Below are positions 1 through 7,624 of a stretch of DNA of 64,000 bases, in pieces. The DNA lies in NCBI GenBank assembly GCA_041736705.1, contig JBGSTC010000020.1, positions 1-64,000 of the forward strand, in the 5' to 3' direction. The translations under genes were made by a program, and so were the position numbers. The stretch comes from GWE2-51-13 sp041736705. Lineage in GTDB: Bacteria > Bacillota_I > Bacilli_A > Erysipelotrichales > Erysipelotrichaceae. Within the stretch, counting starts at the first letter, position 1, and every line of letters begins with the position of its first letter. The notes beneath the pieces were generated by a model. It saw nothing but the letters and a program-made list of their open reading frames with translations, had not been told where the DNA came from and did no database searches.

Positions 1-132
1 TAAAGCAGTAGAAAAGGCACCGTAAGGTGCCAGCTGAGGAAACGCTGCGGCTGTCAGGCCCTCGGCGTCCCGGAGGGGACGGCAGCAACAAGCCCTTATA
101 GGGCGAAGGCAAACTACCGGCTAAGCCGGTAG
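1..132 (+). mobile_element. Probable IS200/IS605-type right end: TnpB tail plus omegaRNA-like 3' segment
   Basis: The second frame reads KAVEKAP and then stops (TAA at 23-25), which resembles the C-terminal tail of IS605-family TnpB proteins. Downstream the DNA is rich in short hairpins: GGCACC/GGTGCC at 16-31, GCCCT/AGGGC near 92-104, and a nearly perfect palindrome at 112-134 made of AACTACCGGCT, one base, and its complement. In this family the guide (omega) RNA overlaps and follows the tnpB 3' end and terminates in the subterminal hairpin bound by the Y1 transposase; that is family knowledge. The rest of tnpB would lie outside the window. The assignment rests on seven residues and the hairpin layout, so it stays tentative. 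Confidence 0.42.
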
Positions 133-729
133 TTATGATTGGAAAGCAAGAAGGATGTGGGTTCTGAAGCGTTCGAAGTTGCGGAGTCCGAAGGTGTTAC
201 GTTTGATGATTTTGATTTTATTATTACAGCCCTCTGTGATGCCATTCGAATAAGGATAGACAAACGCGTTAAGGATGGGTTTCTTCCAATTGCGATACGC
301 ACGTGTCGCGGTTTTGAATTCCGGAATTCCAGAAGCATCAGCTTTCTTGATCCACTCATCCAACTGTTGGCGCGCGGTTTCAAGGTCATGGGTGTCTTGA
401 ACCATCTAGAGGAGTTCTTCCTTGAGTTCGTAAGCTTTCTTTAGATGCGGAATGTATTCAAGCATGCGATCGCGTTGTCTTACCTCATTGATTGTGTCTG
501 TGACCCGCAGATGGTTTGCCCGTTTGAGAAGAACAGAACGACTCTTCTTGAAGTAGACTCTGAGACTGTCAGGTAAATTCTTCTGGATTCGTTTCCAGAC
601 TTTCTCCAGATTCCAAATCGCTTGATGCACAAGATGGAACCGATCGATGATGATCGTCGCATTTGGGAAGACTTGACGCAGAGTAGTGTAATAGACAAAC
701 CACAAATCGATGAAATGCCAATATTTCTG
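133..729 (-). pseudogene. Decayed ISL3-family transposase, N-terminally truncated and with an in-frame stop
   Basis: Translation of the minus strand gives the middle and C-terminal part of an ISL3-type DDE transposase: an IIIDRFHLVHQA segment, then NSNG-ITEGCNNKIKIIKR and GLRNFERFRTHILLAF near the end. Two open stretches, 705-409 and 405-136, are in the same frame and separated by one TAG at 406-408. Upstream the frame closes with TAA at 730-732 after YWHFIDLWF, so the N-terminal zinc-finger and HTH parts are missing. The stop codon (133-135) lies exactly at the edge of the neighbouring IS605-like hairpin, which suggests the second element inserted at the end of this one. No intact transposase can be made. 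Confidence 0.82.
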
Positions 730-788
730 TTATTCTCTAGGTGCATGCTTCTCTAAAAAGAGCAAAAATATGGACATAGGTGGATATG

Positions 789-817
789 TTGCATATTGCG
801 AATCGTAGGTGTATAAT
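789..817 (+). promoter_or_regulatory. Sigma-A-type promoter of the pilin operon
   Basis: TTGCAT (789-794), 17-bp spacer, TATAAT (812-817). It sits 46 bp ahead of the first pilin gene and just downstream of the transposon debris. Confidence 0.78.
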
Positions 818-820
818 TCA

Positions 821-840
821 AATGGGTTAATCTACCCATT
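821..840 (+). repeat. Inverted repeat at the predicted transcription start of the pilin operon
   Basis: AATGGGT and ACCCATT (7 bp each) flank TAATCT. The predicted +1 falls inside it, and the ribosome binding site AAGGGG follows at 850-855. It could be an operator or a 5' mRNA stabilising hairpin. It is not a terminator, as no T-run follows. Confidence 0.6.
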
Positions 841-863
841 TATGATAATAAGGGGTGATGAGT

Positions 864-1313
864 ATGCGGAGATTTAGAAATACCATGAACAACAAAGGCG
901 TCAGCTTGATTTTTGTCATTTTGGTTTTGATGGTCATGAGTATTCTCTCTGTCGCGATTTTTACTCTCTTTACAAGTAATATGGTACAGGCAAAACAGCA
1001 GCAAGATTCGATCCGTGCACACTATATCGCGATTTCTGGAGTCGAGGTGACAATCGGTGCATTAATGCAGAGTAATCGGTCTTTGCTTACCAATTATTTC
1101 GATAAAGCCATTAGTGAATATCCGGTTGATCCGTTAACCGACTCAATCGAGTTGGACAATGGTCACGCTGACATTGTTGTAAGTGGATTTGTGGAAAATG
1201 ATGAACGTTGGGTGATGATTACTTCTACCGGAGTGCTCGAAGGTTCGGCAGTTTCAAAAGTCATCATAATGAAATTTAGAGTTGAATATCCTGAAGTCCA
1301 ACAATGGGAGTAG
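864..1313 (+). CDS. PilX-like type IV pilus subunit
   Basis: A 150-residue protein with a short basic leader, then KGVSLIFVILVLMVMSIL, a hydrophobic helix starting right after a G|V prepilin-type cleavage point. The helix ends near TSNMVQAKQQQ, followed by an RAHYIAISGVE segment. This is the pattern of PilX-N minor pilins, in which an alanine- and tyrosine-rich amphipathic helix follows the membrane anchor. The ATG at 864 is preferred over upstream GTG/ATG codons (855, 858) because AGGGG at 851-855 then lies 8 bases away. It is first in an operon with two larger prepilin fusions and would be processed by the peptidase at 4833-5582. The C-terminal half (an HADIVVSGFVENDERW segment) is not recognised. 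Confidence 0.75.
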   Translation: MRRFRNTMNNKGVSLIFVILVLMVMSILSVAIFTLFTSNMVQAKQQQDSIRAHYIAISGVEVTIGALMQSNRSLLTNYFDKAISEYPVDPLTDSIELDNGHADIVVSGFVENDERWVMITSTGVLEGSAVSKVIIMKFRVEYPEVQQWE

Positions 1314-1331
1314 AAAAGGAGGATTGGGAAT

Positions 1332-2786
1332 TTGAAAAACAATAAACGAGGCTTTACGCTAGTAGAACTGATCGTAGTCATCGCGATAATCGGGATGGTC
1401 ATTACGACGATTTTTAGTTTACTTTTCTTTGGCTTCGATGTTTATACAATGACTGCTGAAGACTATACGGTGCAATCAGATGTACGAATTGCGATGGAGA
1501 AGACGAACAGTTTAGTTCGATATTCTAGAGCATTGTTCGCCGTTCCGGACGTTACGTATATGGATGATGAATGGAGTTATATTGGATTAAATGAAGATCA
1601 TACAATGATTATTAATTATGAATGGGACGCCGATCTTGAGGACCATGTCGAAGAAGTGTTGGTAGGTCCGTATGATGGAGTTACGTTTAATATTGGTTTT
1701 GAGAAGACCAACAACATGGCGAAGGACAATACGCTTCACTTATACTTTGAATCGTTCAACTCCGATGGTGCCGTAAAGCGTTATGACATCAAGAGTGGAT
1801 ATGAGGCGCTTAACTCATTGCAGGTTGTCAATTATGGAACTGAAACAAACCCTGCGACAGCCTTGGCCTATCGCCAAGAACAGTACTCCTACGAGAATTA
1901 TAATCTTATCGTGAATATCGCCATGATCCTTGATGTTTCGGGAAGCATGGGGTGGGGGTTGACGGATCCAAATGACGATATCAGTTCAAGCAATCCTTCA
2001 CGTATCAGTGTATTGAGGACTCAAAGTGAAATGATCGTTGAACGTTTTGCGCAGAATACGAATGATGATGTTTCAATTAATATGTCGTTGGTTACATTCT
2101 CGACGTATGCAAAAACTCCTTCGATATTCTATGATGTGAAGAACTCATCCGAGAGAAACACGCTTCTGACTAAAATTGGCAATCTTTCTGCAAATGGAAA
2201 TACGAATACCGGCGATGGATTAAGACGTGGATATTATCAGTTATTAACAAAGCAGACCGCGGATTTGGCTGCCGTTACGGAAGATACGATCATCAAGAAC
2301 TATACGATCATTCTAGTGGATGGTGAGTCAAACCATTCATCGATGTACAATACCAAAACGACTACACAAGTATGCACCAAATGGGATAAGTATGGAAATT
2401 GTACTAGATATAAGAACCAAACCACATGGGACCAATTCTTTTATGAAGATAATGGGACGATCGAGAATTGTACGTTTACTTCACAAAGCACGAGTTGTAC
2501 CCCGGGTTATGTAAGTAGTGTTTCCCAAGCGAATGCCTACGTTGCTTTGACTGGAGGTTATTTGACAGATCCGGATTTCGTAACCAATTACCTCGTTTCG
2601 TTTGCTACCGATGTTTCAGAGTCAGAGATCGTATTTATAGCGGGATCAACGAATACTCCTGATCAACGAGTATTCTATGCGACAGATGCGGATCAATTAG
2701 GGTTATCGTTTACGGAAATCCAAATGTCGATTACAAACGACTTATGGCACTTCTTAGGACCAAAACTTTCTGAGACGGCAGAATGA
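1332..2786 (+). CDS. Prepilin fused to a von Willebrand factor A domain
   Basis: A 484-residue protein. Residues 1-35 are a class III prepilin signal and helix (RGFTLVELIVVIAIIGMV, cleavage after G, Glu at +5). Residues about 195-430 form a vWA domain: MIDAS motif DVSGSMG starting at D201, a TNTGDGLRRGYY segment giving the MIDAS threonine, and IILVDGESNHS for the third element. A four-cysteine insert (CTKWDKYGNC ... CTFTSQSTSC) lies in the vWA region and could form disulfides outside the cell. Translation probably starts at TTG 1332, 9 bases after AGGAGG (1317-1322); no ATG lies in a suitable place. Pilus-tip vWA proteins such as PilY1 are known adhesins, but there the vWA is not usually fused to a canonical prepilin helix. 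Role as a tip adhesin is inferred. Confidence 0.82.
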   Translation: MKNNKRGFTLVELIVVIAIIGMVITTIFSLLFFGFDVYTMTAEDYTVQSDVRIAMEKTNSLVRYSRALFAVPDVTYMDDEWSYIGLNEDHTMIINYEWDADLEDHVEEVLVGPYDGVTFNIGFEKTNNMAKDNTLHLYFESFNSDGAVKRYDIKSGYEALNSLQVVNYGTETNPATALAYRQEQYSYENYNLIVNIAMILDVSGSMGWGLTDPNDDISSSNPSRISVLRTQSEMIVERFAQNTNDDVSINMSLVTFSTYAKTPSIFYDVKNSSERNTLLTKIGNLSANGNTNTGDGLRRGYYQLLTKQTADLAAVTEDTIIKNYTIILVDGESNHSSMYNTKTTTQVCTKWDKYGNCTRYKNQTTWDQFFYEDNGTIENCTFTSQSTSCTPGYVSSVSQANAYVALTGGYLTDPDFVTNYLVSFATDVSESEIVFIAGSTNTPDQRVFYATDADQLGLSFTEIQMSITNDLWHFLGPKLSETAE

Positions 2787-2796
2787 AGTGGAATTT

Positions 2797-4284
2797 ATGA
2801 AAAATTCAAAGAAAAAGGGATTTACTCTCATAGAGATTATTTTATCGCTAGCGATTTTCGCTTTAATAAGCGTCGGTTTTTTAGGGATGTTTTCAACTGT
2901 ATTCATAAACACCTATCGCTCAACCGAAGTGACGGAGAACGCGTTTTTTGCGCAACAGCAGATTGAAGATCAGATCGCGGATGTGAAGCGTGATCTAGAA
3001 AACAATGTGACGCCTACAGGATTGACAAGTAGTACGGTTTCATTGTTTTCGGGAACCAGTGAAAGGAATGTCGTGGTATACAAACTCACGCAAGATATTA
3101 CGGCGAGTTCATCGCTCGAGACGATTCTTGCGCAATCAAGGCCTCCATTATTGCAAACACCGAGCATTACAGGCGGTGTTACGATCGCCGTTTTTTCCGG
3201 TTCAGACGAGGTTGAGTATCCAAATATCGGAATGTCCGATCTCTCTGTCGATTTGGGTGAGGAGCTGGAAGTGGATAATCCTGGGATACTTATTCGGTAT
3301 CTTTATTACTGGTATATATCCAATCCAGGGTTCTATGTTGCGAGTGCTCCACCGACTTTTCCTGATGATTATGAGATCATTCCCGACCACGTGTCGCGGT
3401 TGATTCCAACCGTTCCAAGTAGCTACGCAGGCAGATTCTTGAAGCTTGTTGTTACGCCGGTTGGTGAAAAAGGGAAAATGGGCACATCCGTTGAGAGTAA
3501 TGCGGTATATATATCTAAAATGCCATTGAATACGAATTTAGTTCTTCATTTGGATGCAAACTACATTGATAAGGATGATACAAGTCAAGTACGTACGGTT
3601 ACAAATGGAAGTATCGTTACAAATTTCATTACGAAGTGGAATGATTTGAGTTCACAGAATTCACCGTTGGTTCAAACAACGATGAGTGCACAACCGATTC
3701 TACATCAATTAACACTTGGAACCGAAACAAATCTTCGAGACATCCAAGGAGTGTTGGGGAATGCTTCAGGGTCGGGTTTCAATTTAAAACAAGGAACTTC
3801 TCCGACAATCGGTTCATTCAATGACATGACAGTCTATTTTGTGGCAAAGTTTGATGATGCACTTCCGTCTTCATTTACGATTTTCCAATCCCGGGCATCG
3901 GCGGCAACCAGTGGAAACAAATGGCTCCTAATGACCGACGATGAAGATCAACTTGTGTTGACGAGATATTTAGGTTCTATGACGACAGCGAACACGAAGT
4001 CGGTCGTTGGCACTAGTCTTGATTACCGTGATTCGAATTGGAGGATTTTCAAATTAAACATTTGGCGAAATCATTTATCCATTGAAGTCAACAATACTGT
4101 TATCGGAACATTCGATTATACTTCGACGTCAGCGACGATGCAATTATCCGAGTTTAAGATCAATTTCAATAGCAATCTTACGATTGGGGAAGTATTGATG
4201 TATGGGACAGCCCATGCGTCGAACTCGACTGAAGCAACTGCGATTTATCAGTATTTGAGTGAGAAGTACTTGCCGACTAACTAA
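2797..4284 (+). CDS. Prepilin fused to a concanavalin/LamG-like domain
   Basis: A 495-residue protein. It begins with KKKGFTLIEIILSLAIFALISVGFL, a prepilin leader and helix. A central region (about 40-245) has no assignment. From about 245 the sequence LVLHLDANYID, then KWNDLSSQNSPLVQ, and at the end LTIGEVLMYG ... IYQYLSEKYL has the layout of LamG/concanavalin-like jelly-roll domains found in surface and secreted proteins. ATG 2797 is chosen over GTG 2788 because it gives a short basic leader; the RBS is weak (AGTGG), and translation may be coupled to the preceding gene, which stops at 2786. It is third in the pilin operon. Carbohydrate or surface binding is inferred from fold resemblance only. 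Confidence 0.75.
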   Translation: MKNSKKKGFTLIEIILSLAIFALISVGFLGMFSTVFINTYRSTEVTENAFFAQQQIEDQIADVKRDLENNVTPTGLTSSTVSLFSGTSERNVVVYKLTQDITASSSLETILAQSRPPLLQTPSITGGVTIAVFSGSDEVEYPNIGMSDLSVDLGEELEVDNPGILIRYLYYWYISNPGFYVASAPPTFPDDYEIIPDHVSRLIPTVPSSYAGRFLKLVVTPVGEKGKMGTSVESNAVYISKMPLNTNLVLHLDANYIDKDDTSQVRTVTNGSIVTNFITKWNDLSSQNSPLVQTTMSAQPILHQLTLGTETNLRDIQGVLGNASGSGFNLKQGTSPTIGSFNDMTVYFVAKFDDALPSSFTIFQSRASAATSGNKWLLMTDDEDQLVLTRYLGSMTTANTKSVVGTSLDYRDSNWRIFKLNIWRNHLSIEVNNTVIGTFDYTSTSATMQLSEFKINFNSNLTIGEVLMYGTAHASNSTEATAIYQYLSEKYLPTN

Positions 4285-4286
4285 GA

Positions 4287-4324
4287 GACAAAGGATTGCG
4301 GGGTAACCGCAATCCTTTGTTGTC
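4287..4324 (+). terminator. Hairpin terminator of the pilin operon
   Basis: A 14-bp perfect stem (4288-4301 with 4307-4320) with loop GGTAA, followed by the modest T-rich tail TGTCT. It starts three bases after the stop codon. Confidence 0.7.
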
Positions 4325-4421
4325 TAGAAAGTTCTTTTCATTCAAAACATCGGATGGTAACATGAGATTAAGTAAAGAAGTATGAATAAATGATATCTTA
4401 CTCTGCTTGAAGGGAAAAAAT

Positions 4422-4832
4422 ATGAAACAATTGAAACCCCAAGAAATCGTGTTATGCATGCTAGTCGTCAGTGTCATTGGGTTATCCGTTATACCAAGTG
4501 TCGTCGAATTTCGTCATTGGTTTAACTTCGGGGATACCGATCTCACCGAAGTAAACATCGCCGAGGATGAGTTTGATCATGTCTACTCGTTGAGTACGAT
4601 GAATACATTGGTGAAGACGTTGGAGGTGCTGGATCAAGAATATTCAATCGAGTATCTCGAAGAAACGGTTCGTCTTAGTAAACAAAGAGAAGGGTTTGAC
4701 ATCGAAATGGTCTTCGAATTGAATCAAAGCGGACAGACGTTTACCAAGTCTAGGATCATTGTTCAAAGACAGGGTGAACCAATGAACGATGGACATCAAA
4801 TCGAAACGATATTCGTCTTTAAACTGAAGTGA
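4422..4832 (+). CDS. Small single-pass membrane protein of the pilus locus, function unknown
   Basis: A 136-residue protein with one hydrophobic segment (IVLCMLVVSVIGLSVIPSVV, about residues 9-28) and a polar, probably extracytoplasmic remainder rich in beta-strand-like sequence (FDIEMVFELNQSGQTFTKSR). ATG 4422 follows AAGGGAA; an upstream in-frame TTG (4407) is less likely. It lies between the pilin operon terminator and the convergent prepilin peptidase, whose stop codon is directly adjacent. It lacks the GFTLxE prepilin signature, so it is not an obvious pilin, although ComGF/ComGG-like proteins can look like this. No family was recognised. Confidence 0.62.
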   Translation: MKQLKPQEIVLCMLVVSVIGLSVIPSVVEFRHWFNFGDTDLTEVNIAEDEFDHVYSLSTMNTLVKTLEVLDQEYSIEYLEETVRLSKQREGFDIEMVFELNQSGQTFTKSRIIVQRQGEPMNDGHQIETIFVFKLK

Positions 4833-5582
4833 TTAGAAAAACAGACCGATGTACCATTGGAAAATCTGATTGCCGAAAAGCATTCCGATGTACATCCCAA
4901 AACAAAGAAACGGACCAAACGGGATCATCGACTTCCCGTTTTTCTTTTTCGCTAACAGAAGGTAGGCTCCGAAGATGCCGCCGGAAAGAATTCCGACCAT
5001 CGTGCCGATAAAGACGGGGATCACACCAAGGTAGAATCCGCAAACCCCTACAAGTTTGACATCACCGCCACCCATTCCCTGGGTGAAATACGCGATGAGG
5101 AAGAGTGGGATACTGATGACGAGACCGCCAAGTAAATGATCGAAGACATGGTCTATATCGAGTGCGATGACAAGAATGGCCAAGACGATGATCATGATAT
5201 GGAATCGATCGTAAATTTCCATCGTGTCATAGTCAATCAACGCGATGACGATCAAGATGGCGGTGAAGGCGAACCCGATAAGGGTATAGGGTGTCATTTT
5301 AAAGACCAAGTAGACACCAAGGAAGAGAACGCCAGTCAAGAATTCTATCAAAGGATAACGCATGGAGATCCTATTGCCGCAGGATCTGCATTTTCCTCCC
5401 AGAAAGAAATAACTCAATATCGGCATCAAGTCATAGGGCTTGATCGGTGTCATACAGGAAGGGCAATGGGAGGAGCCGTGGACGATGGATTCGTGTTTGG
5501 GAATCCGATAAATGCATACGTTAAGAAAGGACCCGATGAGGCATCCGAAGATGAACGAAAGAACGGCGAAGTAAGTGTCCAT
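4833..5582 (-). CDS. Type IV prepilin leader peptidase (PilD/ComC family)
   Basis: A 249-residue polytopic membrane aspartic protease that removes the leader from prepilins and usually N-methylates the new end. Visible features are the N-terminal FGCLIGSFLNVCIYRIP motif, the zinc-binding pairs CPSC and CRSC (about residues 43-70), the first catalytic aspartate in LIDYDTMEIYDR and the second in GGGDVKL (the GxGD motif). Size and hydrophobic profile match the family. It is convergent with the preceding gene and close to three prepilin genes that are its obvious substrates. The zinc domain and methyltransferase region look complete, so it should be bifunctional. The gene symbol (pilD or comC) cannot be decided from sequence alone. 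Confidence 0.93.
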   Translation of the reverse strand: MDTYFAVLSFIFGCLIGSFLNVCIYRIPKHESIVHGSSHCPSCMTPIKPYDLMPILSYFFLGGKCRSCGNRISMRYPLIEFLTGVLFLGVYLVFKMTPYTLIGFAFTAILIVIALIDYDTMEIYDRFHIMIIVLAILVIALDIDHVFDHLLGGLVISIPLFLIAYFTQGMGGGDVKLVGVCGFYLGVIPVFIGTMVGILSGGIFGAYLLLAKKKNGKSMIPFGPFLCFGMYIGMLFGNQIFQWYIGLFF

Positions 5583-5690
5583 GAAAATCCCCTTTCAAAC
5601 TCTTTTCCATTATAAAGAAATGTAGGGCGAATTGAAAGTCGCTAAAAGAAAATGAATGATGAATCAACGAGTTCATCGGTCAGGATCATT

Positions 5691-5721
5691 AAAAAAACTT
5701 ACCTCGTCATGAGGTAAGTTT
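5691..5721 (-). terminator. Rho-independent terminator of the DUF4870 gene
   Basis: Stem AAACTTACCTC / GAGGTAAGTTT (11 bp, loop of 5) followed on the minus strand by a run of seven T. It lies 14 bases past the stop codon of the upstream minus-strand gene. Confidence 0.9.
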
Positions 5722-5734
5722 AGAGAATGACTGA

Positions 5735-6121
5735 TTAACTGCCGAGGATTTTCTTGACTGATTGAACCAAGGGCTGAATCATCGGCACTTCATACTCTTC
5801 ATAATTGTAGCCCTTCAGAGATGCAAGAATGGAGAATACAAGGGAGATGATGGCGGGGACCCAATACAATAGCAGTAAGAACGGAATGATCCACATTAGG
5901 ATCGAAATACCCAGCATAATCAGGAAAAGTCCGATGGCTTGCAATGCATGTTGTTTGACGAGTTGGCTGTCTTTCTCTAAGAAGTAGAAAATGAAGGGTA
6001 CCGCGAAGGATAAGAAGGCGATCGGCTTGATAAACCCGATGATGGTTCCTCCCCACCAGACCAGCAAGACGGCGAGATTCGCATCCATTCCAAACGAAGA
6101 CTTATGCTTTTCGTGTTTCAT
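5735..6121 (-). CDS. DUF4870-family membrane protein
   Basis: A 128-residue protein with three to four hydrophobic helices. NLAVLLVWWGGTIIGFIKP, a central FIFYFLEKDSQLVKQHALQAI and two C-terminal helices match the DUF4870 layout, in which a polar FxxxKDxxxVxxHAxQAL segment separates membrane hairpins. Start ATG 6121 follows AAAGGGGAAA; longer starts lack a ribosome site. The function of the family is not known. It has its own strong terminator and lies downstream of the gcv operon terminator, so it is probably transcribed separately. Confidence 0.78.
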   Translation of the reverse strand: MKHEKHKSSFGMDANLAVLLVWWGGTIIGFIKPIAFLSFAVPFIFYFLEKDSQLVKQHALQAIGLFLIMLGISILMWIIPFLLLLYWVPAIISLVFSILASLKGYNYEEYEVPMIQPLVQSVKKILGS

Positions 6122-6169
6122 GAAATTTCCCCTTTCATAAACATACAATAATGCATTTTGACACGGATG

Positions 6170-6192
6170 TAAAGAAGAGCGCTAACGCGCTC
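6170..6192 (-). terminator. Terminator of the gcv operon
   Basis: GAGCGC (6177-6182), loop TAAC, GCGCTC (6187-6192), with the T-rich tail TTCTTT on the minus strand. It overlaps the end of gcvPB. Confidence 0.62.
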
Positions 6193-7624
6193 ATTCTGGG
6201 ATGTATTTGAGAATCGGATGACGTGCTGCCAAGACATCGTCGACACGCTTGATCGGCATCGTCGTGGGGGCGTCGAGGAGGACTTGGGGATTTGTGTAGG
6301 CAAGAGCGTGGATTTCGCGTAGGACTTCGATCGCTCTGTCCAGTGTTTCTTTGCTTTCGGTTTCCGTGGGTTCGATCATGAGGGCTTCATGGACGATGTT
6401 GGGGAAATACATGGTCGGGGGATGGATGCCGTAATCCAGAAGGGCTTTGGAGACGTCTTTGGCGGTAATGCCGGTTTCGTCTTTGAGTTTCTGGCAACTG
6501 ACCACGAATTCATGCATACAGGGGCTTACGTAGGCGACAGGATAGAGATCGCTGAGTTTGGCCATCATGTAGTTGGCGTTGAGAACGGCGTTCTCACTGG
6601 CTTCTTTGAGGCCTTCAGCGCCGAGACTTAAAATATAGGTAAGTGCACGGATGTTGGTGAGGAAGTTGCCATAGAACGAGCGCATCCGGCCGATGGGGAA
6701 CTCGCTGGAAACGGTGAGTTTCTTTTCTGTGGGATGAAGGGTTCCTTTGGGAAGGAAGGGGATGAGGCAAGACTTGACGCCGACCGGTCCGCTACCCGGT
6801 CCGCCTCCACCGTGAGGGGTGGAGAAGGTTTTGTGGAGGTTGAGATGGACGACGTCGAATCCCATGTCTCCGGGACGGGCGATGCCCATGATGGCGTTGA
6901 GATTCGCGCCGTCATAGTAGACCAAGCCTCCGGCTTCATGGACGAGACGACTGATTTCCAGGATGTTTGGATCGAAGAGTCCTAGGGTGTTGGGGTTTGT
7001 CAGCATCAACGCGGCTACTTCGTCGTTGAGGACGGATTTCAATGCTTCCACGTCGACGCCGCCTTTATCATTCGATGGGACGGAGATGACGGAGTAACCC
7101 GCCATCGCGGCGGATGCGGGGTTGGTGCCGTGGGCCGAATCGGGAACCAATACCTTCGTACGTTTGAGATCGTTGCGGTGTTGGTGGTAGGCATGGATCA
7201 ACAAAAGTCCCGTGAATTCCCCGTGGGCGCCGGCGGAAGGTTGAAGGGTGAACGCATCCATCCCGGTGACTTCACACAATGCGGAGGAGAGTTCTTCCAT
7301 CGATTGGAGTGCACCGGAAACGGTGGATTCGGGTTGTAGGGGATGGATGTGGGCGAATCCCGCCAAGGAAGAGGTTTCTTCGTTGATTTTGGGATTGTAT
7401 TTCATGGTGCAGGAACCCAACGGATAGAACCCGTTGTCGACGCCGAAGGCTTGACGTGAGAGTTCCATGTAATGACGGACGAGATCGACTTCCGCGACTT
7501 CCGGGATGGAAGGGGCGGTTTGACGGGTCAGCGCTTCGTCGATTTCAACGAGTTCCACGTCGAGGGGAGGAAGTTCCGAACAGCGTCGACCGACACTGCT
7601 GAGTTCGAAAATCAGCTTACTCAT
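6191..7624 (-). CDS. gcvPB: Glycine dehydrogenase (decarboxylating) subunit 2
   Basis: A 477-residue C-terminal-type subunit of split P-protein. It decarboxylates glycine with PLP and passes the aminomethyl group to lipoyl-GcvH. The PLP lysine is in HLNLHKTFSTPHGGGGPG (K265), and the GSCTMKYNPK motif is near residue 75. ATG 7624 is chosen because AAGGAGG lies 7 bases upstream and the ATG overlaps the gcvPA stop (ATGA); the longer in-frame start near 7693 would run into gcvPA. Last gene of the riboswitch-controlled operon gcvT-gcvH-gcvPA-gcvPB. Confidence 0.96.
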   Translation of the reverse strand: MSKLIFELSSVGRRCSELPPLDVELVEIDEALTRQTAPSIPEVAEVDLVRHYMELSRQAFGVDNGFYPLGSCTMKYNPKINEETSSLAGFAHIHPLQPESTVSGALQSMEELSSALCEVTGMDAFTLQPSAGAHGEFTGLLLIHAYHQHRNDLKRTKVLVPDSAHGTNPASAAMAGYSVISVPSNDKGGVDVEALKSVLNDEVAALMLTNPNTLGLFDPNILEISRLVHEAGGLVYYDGANLNAIMGIARPGDMGFDVVHLNLHKTFSTPHGGGGPGSGPVGVKSCLIPFLPKGTLHPTEKKLTVSSEFPIGRMRSFYGNFLTNIRALTYILSLGAEGLKEASENAVLNANYMMAKLSDLYPVAYVSPCMHEFVVSCQKLKDETGITAKDVSKALLDYGIHPPTMYFPNIVHEALMIEPTETESKETLDRAIEVLREIHALAYTNPQVLLDAPTTMPIKRVDDVLAARHPILKYIPE

